From assembly GCA_024734555.1 (NCBI GenBank), contig JANPWX010000077.1:3225887-3289886 (forward strand): 64,000 bases of DNA. The letters are read 5' to 3'. The position numbers and the translations under genes were made by a program. Under the pieces are notes generated by a model, which worked only from the letters and a program-made list of their open reading frames with translations, was not told the DNA's origin and did no database searches. How positions within the stretch are numbered: the stretch's first letter is position 1; every line of letters starts with the position of its first letter. Below, one piece after another: positions 37,313 to 48,800 of this stretch. The stretch is from Trochalopteron elliotii (Eukaryota > Chordata > Aves > Passeriformes > Leiothrichidae).

Positions 37313-37895
37313 TGCAAAAGAAGCTGCTGGGTATTAAAACTTCTTTTGCACTAAGAGCTGCAGGCATAAAGAACAGCTAGAATTGGCAACACAGCAAGGA
37401 GGGCTCAGCAGCATTGTTGGTATTACAGTCTAGTGCTTCAAGCAACACAATTGCCTAGCAAAAACTCAGACAAATTACCCAAGGAATGGGAGAGTCAAAG
37501 ATCAGTAATTCTAAGCTATCACCTGAACCAAGGCTTTCATGTAATGCAGAGAAACATTTTAAGCAGAGAGTTTTTCAATATCTGTATTACTAACCAAGGC
37601 TCAACTGATAGGAAAAGAGACAGCTAGGCACACATTGTGTATCACTATGGTAACAGACACCCTAAAAACAATGTAATGGCAGTAGATTTAGAGTCATTGA
37701 AGAATAAAAGAGCAAAGTGTAATGAACAGTATATGAGTAATACTATTGCATACAGTCGCCACAGCAAATTGTCTATTCTGCTGAGGACAACATGTAGCTT
37801 CGCTTTACAATTTAGGGTGAGAAGTTGCTGAATTGCTACATCTACACCAAAGATTTTGGAAATATTTGAAACTTTTGGGAAAATTCAGAAATTAA
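37313..37895. other. Unassigned sequence between two CR1 copies
   Basis: No repeat or gene seen. Two frames of 64 codons have no domain signal. Confidence 0.55.
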
Positions 37896-38126
37896 AGAAT
37901 CATAGAATCACCAAAGTTGGAAGAGACCTTTAAGATCACCAAGTCCAACCACCAACCCAGAACTACCATGTTAACCCCTTAAACTACTAAACCATATCAC
38001 CTCCCTCGGTAACCTATTGAAATGCTGTGCTAACAGTGAATTTTTTTTCCTAGTATCTAAAATTTTTTATCTAGTATTTATCTGAATCTCCCCTGTCTCA
38101 GTTAAGGCCATTTCTTCTAGTCCCCT
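37896..38126 (-). mobile_element. CR1 LINE, 3' part of an interrupted copy, minus strand
   Basis: It begins AGAATCATAGAATCACC, the reversed CR1 tail, followed by the AAGTTGGAAGAGACCTTTAA and CACCAAGTCCAACCACCAAC blocks. It runs to the CCATTTCTTCTAGTCCCC block where an LTR cuts it. The rest of the same element resumes past the LTR at about 38775. The copy is moderately diverged and ORF2 is broken. Confidence 0.93.
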
Positions 38127-38657
38127 TGTGGGAGTGCATTTTTCAACTTTAAGTTTAATTCATAAGTTAATGTTCTTTGTAAAATGGTTTGTTCTATGTA
38201 CCCCTTTTTTGTTACCCAAATTTGATTTATCCCTGTTTTTGCCCCAGTGACAGTTCTGTAATTGGTTCTGTATTCTCCCTAAGTTTTCCCCCCCCAGAGA
38301 CAGTTATCTGTCCATCACTTCATAGACAGCCACCTGTTGGTGTCTATCATTTTTGGGGTCGCTCCCCACTTCTGGAAGATTCTGAGAGAAGTATTGAGTG
38401 ATTGGACAGAATCCTGACTGTCACCTTCTAATGTTCACTGTATGGTTGTTTTGCATGTTTGTTTATGATATGAGCCACCCCCCTTATTGGTTCCCTTTCT
38501 GTGTAACACCCCCAGTTATAAGGTCTCACCCGAGAGTTAACCGGGGTCTTCGAGCACGCTGACTCTCGAGGTGAGGACCCCATGCGGGGTTCCAATAAAC
38601 TCGTGTGACCCAGCTTCTCTGGAGTCCCCCCTTTTCATCCTCCAGCCAATCGCCACA
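38127..38657 (+). mobile_element. Retroviral solo LTR inserted in CR1, plus strand
   Basis: A 531-bp unit with TGTGG at the left and CCACA at the right, forming a short terminal inverted repeat with TG...CA ends. A TATA-like TTATAAGG lies at 38516-38523. AATAAA is at 38594-38599, followed within about 15 bases by GTGTGACC, so promoter and polyadenylation signals are in plus-strand order. Several ATTGG (CCAAT-type) boxes occur upstream, for example at about 38263 and 38486. It sits inside a CR1 copy that continues on both sides. No exact target duplication was found at these edges. If the LTR is taken to start one base later and to end at GGAGCA (38666), a near match CCTTG/GCTTG appears. Virus class is uncertain. 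Confidence 0.78.
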
Positions 38658-38774
38658 CAGGAGCAGCTTGAGTGAAAAAGAATCCACCGAAAGGAAAACT
38701 GTTACCTGTGCTGAGGCTAGCTGGCTTGAAAAACAGGCACGGCAACATCCTCTCACTGCAGACACAGCAGTAGA
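38658..38774. other. Unexplained 117-bp junction between LTR and CR1
   Basis: This stretch is neither LTR by the terminal repeat nor clear CR1, although TGTTACCTGTG (about 38699) resembles the CR1 phrase expected at this point. It may be diverged CR1 with a small insertion, or a leftover of the provirus interior. Confidence 0.5.
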
Positions 38775-39375
38775 GACCTCACTACACTCTCCTGTCAGGT
38801 AGGTAGTTATGGAGAGCGATGAGGTCACCCCTGAGCCTCCATTTCCTGAGCCTAAACAAACCCAGCTCCTTCAGCCATTCCTCTTAAGACATGTTTTCTT
38901 TCATAAGCCTTGTTGCCCTTCTTTGGACATACTCCAGCACCTCAAGGCCCTTTTTAAAGTGAGGGACCCAGAACTGAAGACAGCACTCAAAGTAGGCCTC
39001 ACCAGTGCCAAGTACAGGGGCAAGATCACTTCCATAGTCCTAGTGGTCAGCCACGCTATGCTTGATAAGGGTCAAGACGCCATTGGAATTTTTTGCCACC
39101 TGGGCACACTGCTGCCTCATTTTCAGCTGGCTCTTACTCAGCTGTCAGCCAGCACTCCCAAGTCTTTTTCTTCTGAACAGCTCTCAAAACACTCTGTCCC
39201 CAGCCTGTAGAGCTGCAAGGGGTTGTTGTGACCCAAGGACAGGGCCTGGTACTTGGCCTTGCTGAGTCTCATTAAGTTGTCCTTGCCCCATTCATCAAAT
39301 CTTTCCATATACTTCTGTAGAGCCTTTCTACCATTGAGCAGATCGATACTCCCACCCAGCTTGGGTGATTCCTCC
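38775..39375 (-). mobile_element. CR1 LINE, 5'-ward part of the interrupted copy, minus strand
   Basis: The CR1 order resumes with GTCAGGTAGGTAGTTATGGA and continues through CACCCCTGAGCCTCC, TTGCCCTTCTTTGGACAT, CTCACCAGTGCCAAGTACAG and CCACCTGGGCACACTGCTGC. It ends in the GATACTCCCACCCAGCTTGG block near 39360. With the 3' part it makes a CR1 copy of about 0.9-1.0 kb including the end of ORF2. The ORF2 frame is disrupted. The 133-codon plus-strand frame (38809-39210) is its antisense shadow. Confidence 0.93.
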
Positions 39376-42300
39376 TATTGTAAAGAAAACATCTAAAATG
39401 TGTCAGAGGGCCATCCTCGCTACATCGACCATTCCCCTGGAATTACTATAAAGAAAGCCTAGACTATCCCTGGGATGTGTGTGTCTAGAGTATGATAACT
39501 GTCAATGATACAAACCTCTTCTAAAGTAACTGTTCATTACTATGTTTGATGTTTTAAACATGAAATGAAAGATGTTCTCTCTAATTGCTGAATGGTTTTT
39601 TGTTGGTTTGTGGGATTTTTGGTTTTTTTTGTTTGTTTGCTTCTCTTGTGTGTTTTTGTTTTTTTCATTGTTTTTGAATAGTTGGCTGGCTGGTTGCTTA
39701 GCTGGTTTTGTGGGGTTTTTTTGTTTGGGGTTTTTTTGGTCTTGGACCAATTCTAGGACAACTCTGCAAATTACTGATTTTCTTTATCCATCTCTTTTTC
39801 TGTTAGGTTTCAATCTTTGACTTCTTTATATTTCAACATTTTTAAATAAATGAGATTGCAGATAGTGTGTAGCAAATTTAATTCTGCTAATGAGTTTGTC
39901 AGATACCCTTTCGAGGCTCCTGAAAGCTTCTCGTGAACTGGCAGGAGTGTCCTAACAGCAAATTATAATTTTGGACTTAAAGGAATAAATGTTTTGGCCA
40001 AAGAGCATGTAATATTATGAGAGAAAAAAAAAAAAAAAAAAGAGAGCGAGAAAAGAAAACCCTCGTTTTTCACAACAGAAGAAATTTTAGAAATTCTATT
40101 TTTTTTTTGAATATGATAGATATTGTTATAAACTTATAGGCATAAAATAAGCCTGGAAAAACAAACTCTTGGTGCCTCTAAAGACAGTCAGTAGAGGGAG
40201 CCATGTTCATACACAGTTTATTGCATGCCACTGCAAAGCTTTCTAAAATAACCCAGCTGATGAACAAATGAGATTTTTTTTTTTATTTGCTGCAGTATCT
40301 TTACATAGGAAGAGAATGTAATATGGAAAACACCAGACTCTTTCATGACTGAACATGTTAGTCAAGTGAAGGATCATAGTAATGGCAACATTAAGGTGCA
40401 GCTGCAACTTTAGATTTGCTGTATTATATGATTTTTAGATTTACCAAGGGATTTAAGTACTTAATATTAACCTCCTGGGTATTTTAGTGTTCAGATTCTA
40501 AAAATCACAAGGGGAGGAAAAACCTGCTGTACTGATGCTTATCCCTGTCAATAGCTTGGCAGCTGCTTTCATGTTTAGCTTTAAAGTTCCTGAGTACTTT
40601 TATATTAAGACCTGAGTGTTTTAGGGATTGCTGTCTCAGTAATCAGTGATTGGTCAGTTTTGTTCTGAAAAATATAGCTAGAGACCCCTTAGGTATTCTC
40701 ACTGCTGAAATATTCAAACCACAGGAAGATTGAATTCCCGGTGAAATACAGTTGCAGCCATTTTCTTTGAAAACACAGCTGGAGCCCTTTCATGGGGATA
40801 ATGAAGGTGAGTTCTTCACACTGAGAGGAGCATTGAAATAGGGGTTTGAGATCTCACACAATGGATAAAGAAGGGAACACAGCAGCTATAGTACACGTAG
40901 CAATAAATATCGTTCTTGCACAAACCCTTCTTCGACAGAAAGAAAGCCACTACTCATTAGCTATTACTGTGTGAAAGGACTCAGCCCACTACCAAGAGCC
41001 CCTGCCATGCCACTATACTGTGAGGCATACTGTAAGAATTACAGCTTTCAGGTTTTCTACACTCACTGAGGTATGATTTATGATGTTGTGTTGCTCTTCA
41101 ACACTAAGAATAAGGAAATTTTGTATAAAAGGGTGGTGCAATTTTAAGATCTGTTGATGCTGTCACTAATACAGATGTATGAGGAAAGTGCAGTGATGTT
41201 TAGGAGGTAGAAGAAAAGTGACTTAGAAGCAAAATTTTTCAGAAACTGAACTTTATTCCTAGGGAATTACAGCGAATTTGTGTTTTAACCATGTACATGT
41301 ATACACGTCGGTGTATATTTATCTGTAGGAACTATTTCATGGTTGGTGTTCTGCTCATATGTGTGGAGGTAAGTCTTACCTATGTTAAAGCTTTACGAGA
41401 ACAATAAAATTAATAATTAAATTAATAATATTTTTTAAAAAAAGAAGACTGCTCTTCCCCTTCTGCTGTAAAAGATAAGGAAATTACAGCATTAGTAAAA
41501 AGCATCAGTCTCTTGAAAATACCTAATATCATAGGTTAAACAGAAGTTAAAACTATATATAGGTAAATTATATATCACAGTTTATTTATTTCTATTTTTA
41601 TTATTTTTTTTTCTTAGTCATCACTATATGTCAAACCATATAGCTTCAGTTCAGATTTTTTCAAAGTGGTCTACCTTTTTTTCTTTAATTCCCTTTCTTT
41701 TGTGGTTTTTAGCAGTTATCTTGTTTTGACCCTATTTTATCGAAACTGTTAGTGTAAAATTTCTATGGCATAAACATGAATCCATTTAAAGTTTAACAAT
41801 AAGGCACTTACAGAAAAAAAATTAAAGTAGATTTCACATGTTCTTCTTTTGTGAGGGAACTTATGGATCTAGACCTGTCAATTTCTGATTCAGCATGGAT
41901 GTAAGCATTGTAGTTTCAAGGAGAGCAGCAAATTTCCTGTGGCTCATGATATCATTGTAGGAGTAGATATTGTAGTTATAGCTCAGAACACACATATCAT
42001 CAGCAGTATGAAGTGATTTGTTCTAAGACAGAATATCAAGTTGATAAATGTCTTGCATAAAATGGATTTTTTTAAAATATATTAGGTGTAATTGATGAAA
42101 GATTTTTCAAATTACAAGGCAACCTGTTGCAGGAAATAATCTGCCTGTGTATTTTTCATACTACATTACACTGGAGATCACTCTTCTAGGAACCTTGCAA
42201 TAAACTTGCATAGCATTTATTTGGCCACTCTGTAATAGAGTCGTGCATTAAATTTGCATTAAAGTTACTCCTGTTATTTGGAAGGTACAAAAATCTTCCT

Positions 42301-45300
42301 ATCTGTGATGCAAACATAAGGCCTATGACTAATAACATATTTTTTTTTAGACTAGACTGGACAGGAATGCTTTGATTATAGACACATTTTCACATTTTGT
42401 CTTAGACTCGTGTATCATAACCGCAGAATCTTCCCATTTTGAATTCTGGGACTGGAGCAGATGGCAGTGATGTATTTCAAATAATGGTACTTGACATATA
42501 ATTTCTATAAATAGCTACACAGCTACAAGGTGTTATTTGTAATTTTTCTCTCTTGGGAAGAAACTAGAAATTCTCTGTCACCTCATGATAATTGTTCTTT
42601 AAATTCTTCACAAATGGATAATTTTTTGAATTTTTTACCTTAAAGTAAAAAGACAGATATCAAGGCAGATGTTCTTTTGCGTGTTACTGGATTCCCAAAT
42701 GTCTCCGCAGTCTAGTCATAGAATCAATTCCTGCCATATATTATGCACACATATATAGATATATAGTCATAGAGAAGAAATATGGAAGACATACATTCTC
42801 TACTTTTATAAAACATTTATTAAGTTTATTTGTCATTACAAAAGGGTCTACTAGAAAAATAAATTGATTTTATACCCAAGAAAAACTACATAAATGATAA
42901 AATATATTATGCATCTTATTAAGAGTGAGTTTATATGTTAAATTGTTTTCCCTTCAGCTCATTGATGCAAAAATTTTAAAAAACCAAAACTGATACTGAA
43001 ATTATACTGAAATGTCAGCTATGGAGGGCAGAGAGATGCACACCATACCAAAAATAATGTGGTGGTTTTATGTCACTGGTGGGTGCTCTTTGGGAGAACA
43101 GTTAGTTCTGTCTTGTTTCAGACAGAAGAAAAATTAAAAATGTTCTTAGACATCTTAGAGTTTGTGGTAGTATAAAAAACTAATGCTTCAGAATCTTAAG
43201 CCAATTTCCATATGTTGTATTCTGTTCCAGTATTGGTATTGTCATGTTTTCAATCAAGGTTAATGCAAACAAAACAAAAAACTCAGAAAATCAGGTTCAA
43301 CTTATGTAAAAATGCTTGCTGAAACCAAGTTAGAGTGAACAGACTGTGTGATTTAAATGTTCTTTTAATTTTTTGGCAGCTTGAGATTTACTTTATATCC
43401 CATTTGCTCCATATTCTTTTAGTTATAGTAAGCAGGTAATGCTTCCTTTGCTGTGAAAAATGCTGTTGTTGCCAACTTTGTCATCTAAGCTTCATTTTTA
43501 CAGTTCTAGTTGCATCAGTTTGTCAACATAAAAACTAAAATATTCTGAACTCAATCAGCTTTCTCAGGCTTGTCTCTGGAGGTGGCATTAAAGGGTTTGG
43601 ATAATCTTATCTGTTCAATACTGAGGATGTTTGTAGCTTCTGCTAAATGCTCTCTAGTGATTCCTTTCAAAACTTTTAATGGACAGCAATATGTCTGTCA
43701 GATCATATATATACTCCTTACCACATCATCCTAGAGACTTTTAATAACATCCTGATAGTACTGCTACCCTTTCAGCCAGTTTTATGTGTAGCATAACAGG
43801 GGAAAAAACCCCTCAGATATTTAGTGCTACTCTTTATTTTAGTATAGTTATTACTGGACTTTTTTAGGGGGTATAGGCAAGCTTTGAAGTGGACTGCTTC
43901 CAGAAAACAAACAAACAAACACAAAAAACTCCACCAAAACAAACAAAACCAAGAAGCATATCATGCAAGAAAACTCCTTCATATTCAGAAAGTTGAAAAA
44001 TGTTGCATTAATAAAGAAATATGGTATAGAACAAGACGCGCATTTGAACAGCACTTATCTTGCATGGCTTTGAAGAATACAATTTAATATTTTATGAGAT
44101 TGTGTAGATTTGCATTGGGAAAGTTACTTGTATTAGCAAATACTATTTCTATTGTTGGATGCATACTGAATTATTTCAGTGAAGTGGAACAGCTCTGATT
44201 GTGTTACAAAAAAAATACCCCAAACTATTTTTAAATGCAAATTCCAGTTACAATACACCATTTTATTTTCTTAGTTTTGAAGACAGCATGCTATCCTTCA
44301 GGATTTTAAATTAATGCACAAACAGATTTGAGGTTAAACTTAATGCAATAACATTTCCATTTTATGTTTTTGAAAGTAAATGATAACTTTTGCCAATGTT
44401 ACGATTGTATTTTCTCTGATTGCACTGGTGGGAATCTCACAGACATTTAAACTAGAATGTTTTACCATCTATTTCTTCAGCAAAATCATACACTAACATT
44501 TTGATATACCTCTTTGGGAATCAAAAAGGAAGTAAAAACTAACATTCTACCTTTAGCACTGTCTTTTCCAACTTGTTTAATTTTATAATTGTGCCCTCTG
44601 CACGGAGCAAGGATTTTTATTTTCACTTGAGGTTACAATTCTTTACACAGATAGCACAACAACAGAAGAGTTGGCCTGCTGGAATAGAACTATAGATACT
44701 CTTAGCTGATACAATGCCTCTGGTAGTGGCCCATGCTCTACTAAGGAAAATGTCCATTTCTGATATTAGCTCATTTGCAAGGTTTAACCCTTGAATGGAA
44801 ATTTACACTCAAACTAATATAACTCCAGAACTTTCTTAGAGGGTAAAAAAAATACCACATTTGAGCTTTAAAATGACAATGCTGGGTTCAGTCTCTGTCA
44901 GGAATGAACACCAGGCATACAACAAATTGCAGCTTTTGATTAATATGATGCTGTTTGATAGTGCAGCACCGAAAGTGTGAGCAGTCTGTCCTTGGAAGGA
45001 AGATATACAGAGAAAAATTGATTTATTTACATAGGTTAAAAAAAAAAAACAGGTTCGGTGCACAACTACAGAACTAGTTTTGATTTTGTTCCCAGGCACC
45101 AGGCATTTTCAAATGGAAAAATGTATAAACAATGTAAGGAGTAGAGCTTTAGTTGAGTCTTTATTAAGTTATACACAGTAGAATTTATTTTCCCATTTAT
45201 TTTTCTACTTAAATATTCAAAGACTCCAAGCAGATTGATGCAGATGTTAGCTTAGAGGCATTTGGTTGGGAAAAAATGAAATGTGCGATGAAAACTATGA

Positions 45301-47390
45301 ACACTGACTTAAGATCTTGAGCATGCTGATCCCACACACATCTCCTCCAAGAAACCAAATGAACTAGCCCATCTAATATTTTGTGACTCAAATTGCTATT
45401 TAAGCATTTCTGTGGAAATAGTTGGAAGATATTATCCTTACATCAACTGACTCAAAGTTCTCATATTGGTCTGGGGAGAGAATATCTTAACTAAGCTAAA
45501 AAAAGAAGTAAAGACATCTTAAAAACAAAATGACAACAAAACCAAAATCAAACCAAACCAACAAAATTCCACACTTGCAAACCAAAAATTAAACCTGAGT
45601 GTATTTTTTGAACATGATCTGAAAAAAAAACCCAAAAACCTGTAAACATCCCTTCATTTGTGATAGAACTGTTGTTAAATAGAGTGGGAAGGGATTTTAA
45701 GTTATCAGCTAGTCTGTCTCTTAATGAAAGCAGAATCAAGTAAGTTTAAGTAAATAATTTTTTACTTGCAGGTATTTTTAAAATATTTCTTTAAAATATT
45801 TCAAGATATTTCTTTGCTACCTTTATAACATCCAAAACTATTAAAAAACTCATTTAGTGTTTTAATCATGTGACTCATTAAAAATTTTTCCCAACTACTA
45901 TCTACACTAACAGATCTTTGTCTCAGTTCAATTATTTATTTTCTGTTCTGAGTGAAGGAGAAAGTTTACCTCTTTGTGGCCATCTTTTTTCTTGTAGCAT
46001 TTTTTCATCCTGTCTATGTCTCAATTTTCTTTTTTCCAGACAAACCCACATATTCTAAGTTCTTCTTTGAAATATTGACAATTATAATAAAGCATTGGCC
46101 TTGCAGTGTCACACTGAACTCCCTAGCCTTTACCTGTAGTGAAAGCAGTTTCAGAGAGAACAGTTGCTGTCTTTCACTGAAGGCTGACCCATTGGCGCAT
46201 CTTACCTTCACACTCAGTGCATAAAAGGGATAAGGATAATTTCCTCTTCACTGTACAAATACTGTCTAGCAAAAGTTATTCTGTAGTACTAGTCCTTTCT
46301 TCTTCATTAAGTCAAAATGTTATGCAGTGTGTAGAGGCTGCATAACAGCCATGTTGCTCAGTTAGGAGAGAATATATAAAAAACCACCATAAGAATTTTT
46401 TCAATAAAGCTGAGGTTACCACATGCAAGAAAAAAAAAAAAAATTCTTCCTGGAGTTAAGTATTAAAATCCAAGGAAGAGTTCAATATAAACACAGATCA
46501 ACTGCTCATCTTGTTCATATATGTGCAAGTATAAAGTCTGCCTCTCCATTCCTTTCTGTGGCTTTAACGGCTCCAAAACATGTCTTTTTTTCTGTGTTAA
46601 AATAGTAGTGAAAATGGTTTTGTGAATCCTAAGACAGATCAGTCAACATAAAAATTTCACTTTTAGACTTAAGGAAATTAATTGCAAGACAAGATTTCTG
46701 AATACAACATGTAATGGACTGTATCAAAATATAATCTCCACACCAGAAACTTTAGAGATCTTTCTTCTTCAAAGCATCATGGATGAGAGTGAGAAACACT
46801 TGTATGGACAAGGACATTGAGGGCATGAAAGAGAAAACTAGGAGAAATTATTTACAGGGAAAATTTTTCATTTGAAAACAAATTAACAAGTTATGCTGAG
46901 CTATATTTAATTTGCCTCCATTAATTTAGATACCTACCCATGAATACATAACCAGGACAGTTATGGTCTTATTTTATAATTCATGTCTCACATAAAAGGA
47001 TGAATTTATCTGTGGAGAAGAGGTAGGATTATCATGTAACCAAACTACTACAAATATAGAAAGGGCTACAAATACAGCTACGAATATAGAGAAAGATGAA
47101 GCTGATTACCCATCCTTATTGTCTGAATAAGCAGTATCTATGCTACTTCCAGAGAGTTTCCTCAGATTCTAGGAGACCTATTGCAACTGTAAAATGGATT
47201 TTACAGTAAAAAGGAAGAAAATAGGAGAATTTTAGTTGTCTTCACAAGTGTGTGAGCATTAAATATTTTTCTCCTGTGACACCGCTTGAGATAAGGGGAT
47301 CCATTAAATTAAGACAACTGTCTGTACAAACATACTGAAGGATGCCAAAATATCATGCTTTGCAGCATTACTCTGCTATTCAGTTGTTAT
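39376..47390. other. Long unassigned A+T-rich tract, no gene seen
   Basis: About 8 kb with no gene, exon or named transposon that I can support. It contains T/G- and A-rich simple tracts at 39590-39745, 40022-40040 and 43902-43952 (AAAC type). Imperfect CTACAAATA repeats occur near 47048-47085. Frames are at most 90 codons. Confidence 0.6.
39590..39745. repeat. T/G-rich low-complexity tract
   Basis: Irregular GTTT, GGTTTTT and GCTGG units. The 82-codon frames on both strands here are composition artefacts. Confidence 0.85.
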
Positions 47391-47760
47391 TCTGCAATAT
47401 CCAATCTGTGGGTCATGATCCTGAGCACGCTCCCTCCTCACTGCAAGGGTTTGCTGGTGTAGCGCAGTTGGGTCATCTGGGATCAGGCTACTGAGAAAGA
47501 CCCTTCTCAGCCTGCTCTTTCTTTTCTGCTCCGGAGTTCAAACACTACTTCCTAGCTTGCCTGAGCTGCTTCTCAGCGTGCTAAGCAAGGTTACTCACTT
47601 TATAGAGAGCAACCTTGATTTCCCAGCTTGAATTTGGACCTACCTGGACACTGCGGGCTTGTCTGACCATTTCTAGGCTCCTGACTGGCACCTGTCACTA
47701 TCCACATACTGGACTTGGTTTCCTGGTTGGGTACTGTGGGGCCTGTGCCCACAGGATCCA
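47391..47760. other. Unassigned G+C-richer segment with tRNA-like promoter boxes
   Basis: This piece differs in composition from the A+T-rich DNA before it. TAGCGCAGTTGG at 47460-47471 fits the tRNA-type polymerase III A box consensus. GAGTTCAAAC at about 47534-47543 partly fits a B box, about 65 bases further on. That spacing is long for a tRNA gene, and no cloverleaf is evident, so it is not a tRNA. A tRNA-derived SINE or a chance match are both possible. It directly abuts the CR1 copy at 47761. Confidence 0.35.
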
Positions 47761-47929
47761 CAGAATTACCCAGAAATGTTAGGGTTTGAAAGGGCCTCTG
47801 CAGATTCTCTAGTCTAACAGTCCCACCGAGGCAGGGTCACCCTAGAGCAGGTGGCATGGGTGGGTTTTGGGTGTCTCCAGAAAGGGTTCACTCCATGAAC
47901 CCAGTGGGCAGCCTTTTCCAGTGCTTTGC
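47761..47929 (-). mobile_element. CR1 LINE, 3' part of an interrupted copy, minus strand
   Basis: It begins CAGAATTACCCAGAAATG, a reversed CR1 tail. GGGTTTGAAAGGGCCTCTGC, the GAGGCAGGGTCACCCTAGAG block and CCTTTTCCAGTGCTTTGC follow, and an LTR interrupts there. The duplicated target CTTTGC is at 47924-47929. Confidence 0.93.
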
Positions 47930-48603
47930 AGTTGCAGCAGCCCTCTTATTGGAGAGTAAAAATGAGCTGAGGCACAGACTTCTTGTTTATCACAGCATAA
48001 AAAACGTCCTGGTTTATTCCTCTTCACAGCTTAGTCATTTTAACTCCAACTATTCACTGACTCTGGCTGCAGCAAGCTTCTACTGCAGGTTTCCCTTGCA
48101 GCCTCTGACTGCTGGTTAATTCCTGCTAAACCACAGCAAGATGTATTAGTTTGCAGACTGTGACTGCAGGATTTTACCTGGCTAGACTGTGACTGCAGGT
48201 TCCATCAACAGGCTCTAACTGCAGACCCCCATACTGACCTCTCTCTCTCTCTCTCTCGCTCTCGCTCTCTCTCTCGCTCTCGCTCTCTCTCTCGCTCTCG
48301 CTCTCGCTCGCTCTCTCTCGCTCTCTCCCCTCCCCTCCCCTCTCCCCTCTCTCCCCTCTCCCCTCTCTCCTCTCCTCTCTCCTCTCTCCCTCCCCCTCCC
48401 CCCCCCGCCCAGTTCCCCCAGGATCCTGCTTCATAATTCTCTCCTTCATGCTCTTCAATGCTCCTCCTCCATGATAATCCTCCCCCTTACTACACTCATC
48501 CTTATTGGATATAGCTGTGAGTCATCACGGGCAAGGCTGTATTGTTTAATTAACACAGCTGTTACTTATTGGGATGAGGTCACCTGTATTCCCTTCTTCT
48601 ACA
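47930..48603 (-). mobile_element. ERVK-like solo LTR, copy 1, minus strand, inserted in CR1
   Basis: A 674-bp LTR flanked by a 6-bp target duplication, CTTTGC at 47924-47929 and CTCTGC at 48604-48609 (one change). Six bp is the class II size. The same family recurs at 58642-59165, and comparison of the two sets the ends. On the minus strand it begins TGTAGAAGAAGGGAATACAG and ends in TTGCAACT, with the expected terminal CA changed to CT. TTTATT at 48013-48018 is AATAAA on the minus strand, near the 3' end. It is longer than copy 2 by about 150 bp because a CT-rich microsatellite has grown inside it. A 16-base unit, AGACTGTGACTGCAGG, is repeated at 48155-48170 and 48184-48199. No retroviral genes flank it. 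Confidence 0.9.
48238..48410. repeat. CT/CGCT microsatellite inside the LTR
   Basis: A 170-base pyrimidine-only strand except for scattered G in CGCTCT units. It passes from (CT)n to (CTCTCG)n to CCCCTCT and C runs. The matching place in the sister LTR at about 58955-58970 has only a short TCTCTCTCCCC. The minus-strand frame here (48174-48458) encodes only E, R, S and G and is not a gene. Confidence 0.96.
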
Positions 48604-48800
48604 CTCTGCCATGTTCGATGGCACCAAGTTCTTCCACATGCTGAGGTGGAACTGCTGTTTAAGTTTATGGCCAACTCCTTGTCCTGGCACTGGGCACCAG
48701 GAAAAAAGAATGTGGCACCATCCTCTTGACACTACTATTTGAGATATTTATATTCTTTAATGAGACCCTCTCTCAGTCTTTTCTTCTCTAGATTTAAGAG
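48604..48800 (-). mobile_element. CR1 LINE, remaining part of the interrupted copy, minus strand
   Basis: After the LTR the CR1 order picks up exactly where it was cut, with AAGTTCTTCCACATGCTGAG, CTTGTCCTGGCACTGGGCAC, CACCATCCTCTTGACACTAC and CTCTCAGTCTTTTCTTCTCT. The match fades near 48800. Together with 47761-47929 it forms one CR1 3' end of roughly 370 bases. Confidence 0.9.

Noticed and set aside
38809..39210. 133-codon plus-strand frame
   Set aside because: Antisense shadow of the CR1 copy at 38775-39375.
42714..42745. TCATAGAATCAATTCC as another CR1 tail
   Set aside because: Only the short tail-like string matches; the expected CR1 blocks do not follow.
47460..47545. A true tRNA gene
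   Set aside because: The A and B boxes are too far apart, the B box is imperfect and no cloverleaf can be drawn.
48174..48458. 94-codon minus-strand frame rich in E, R and S
   Set aside because: It is the CT/CGCT microsatellite translated on the other strand.
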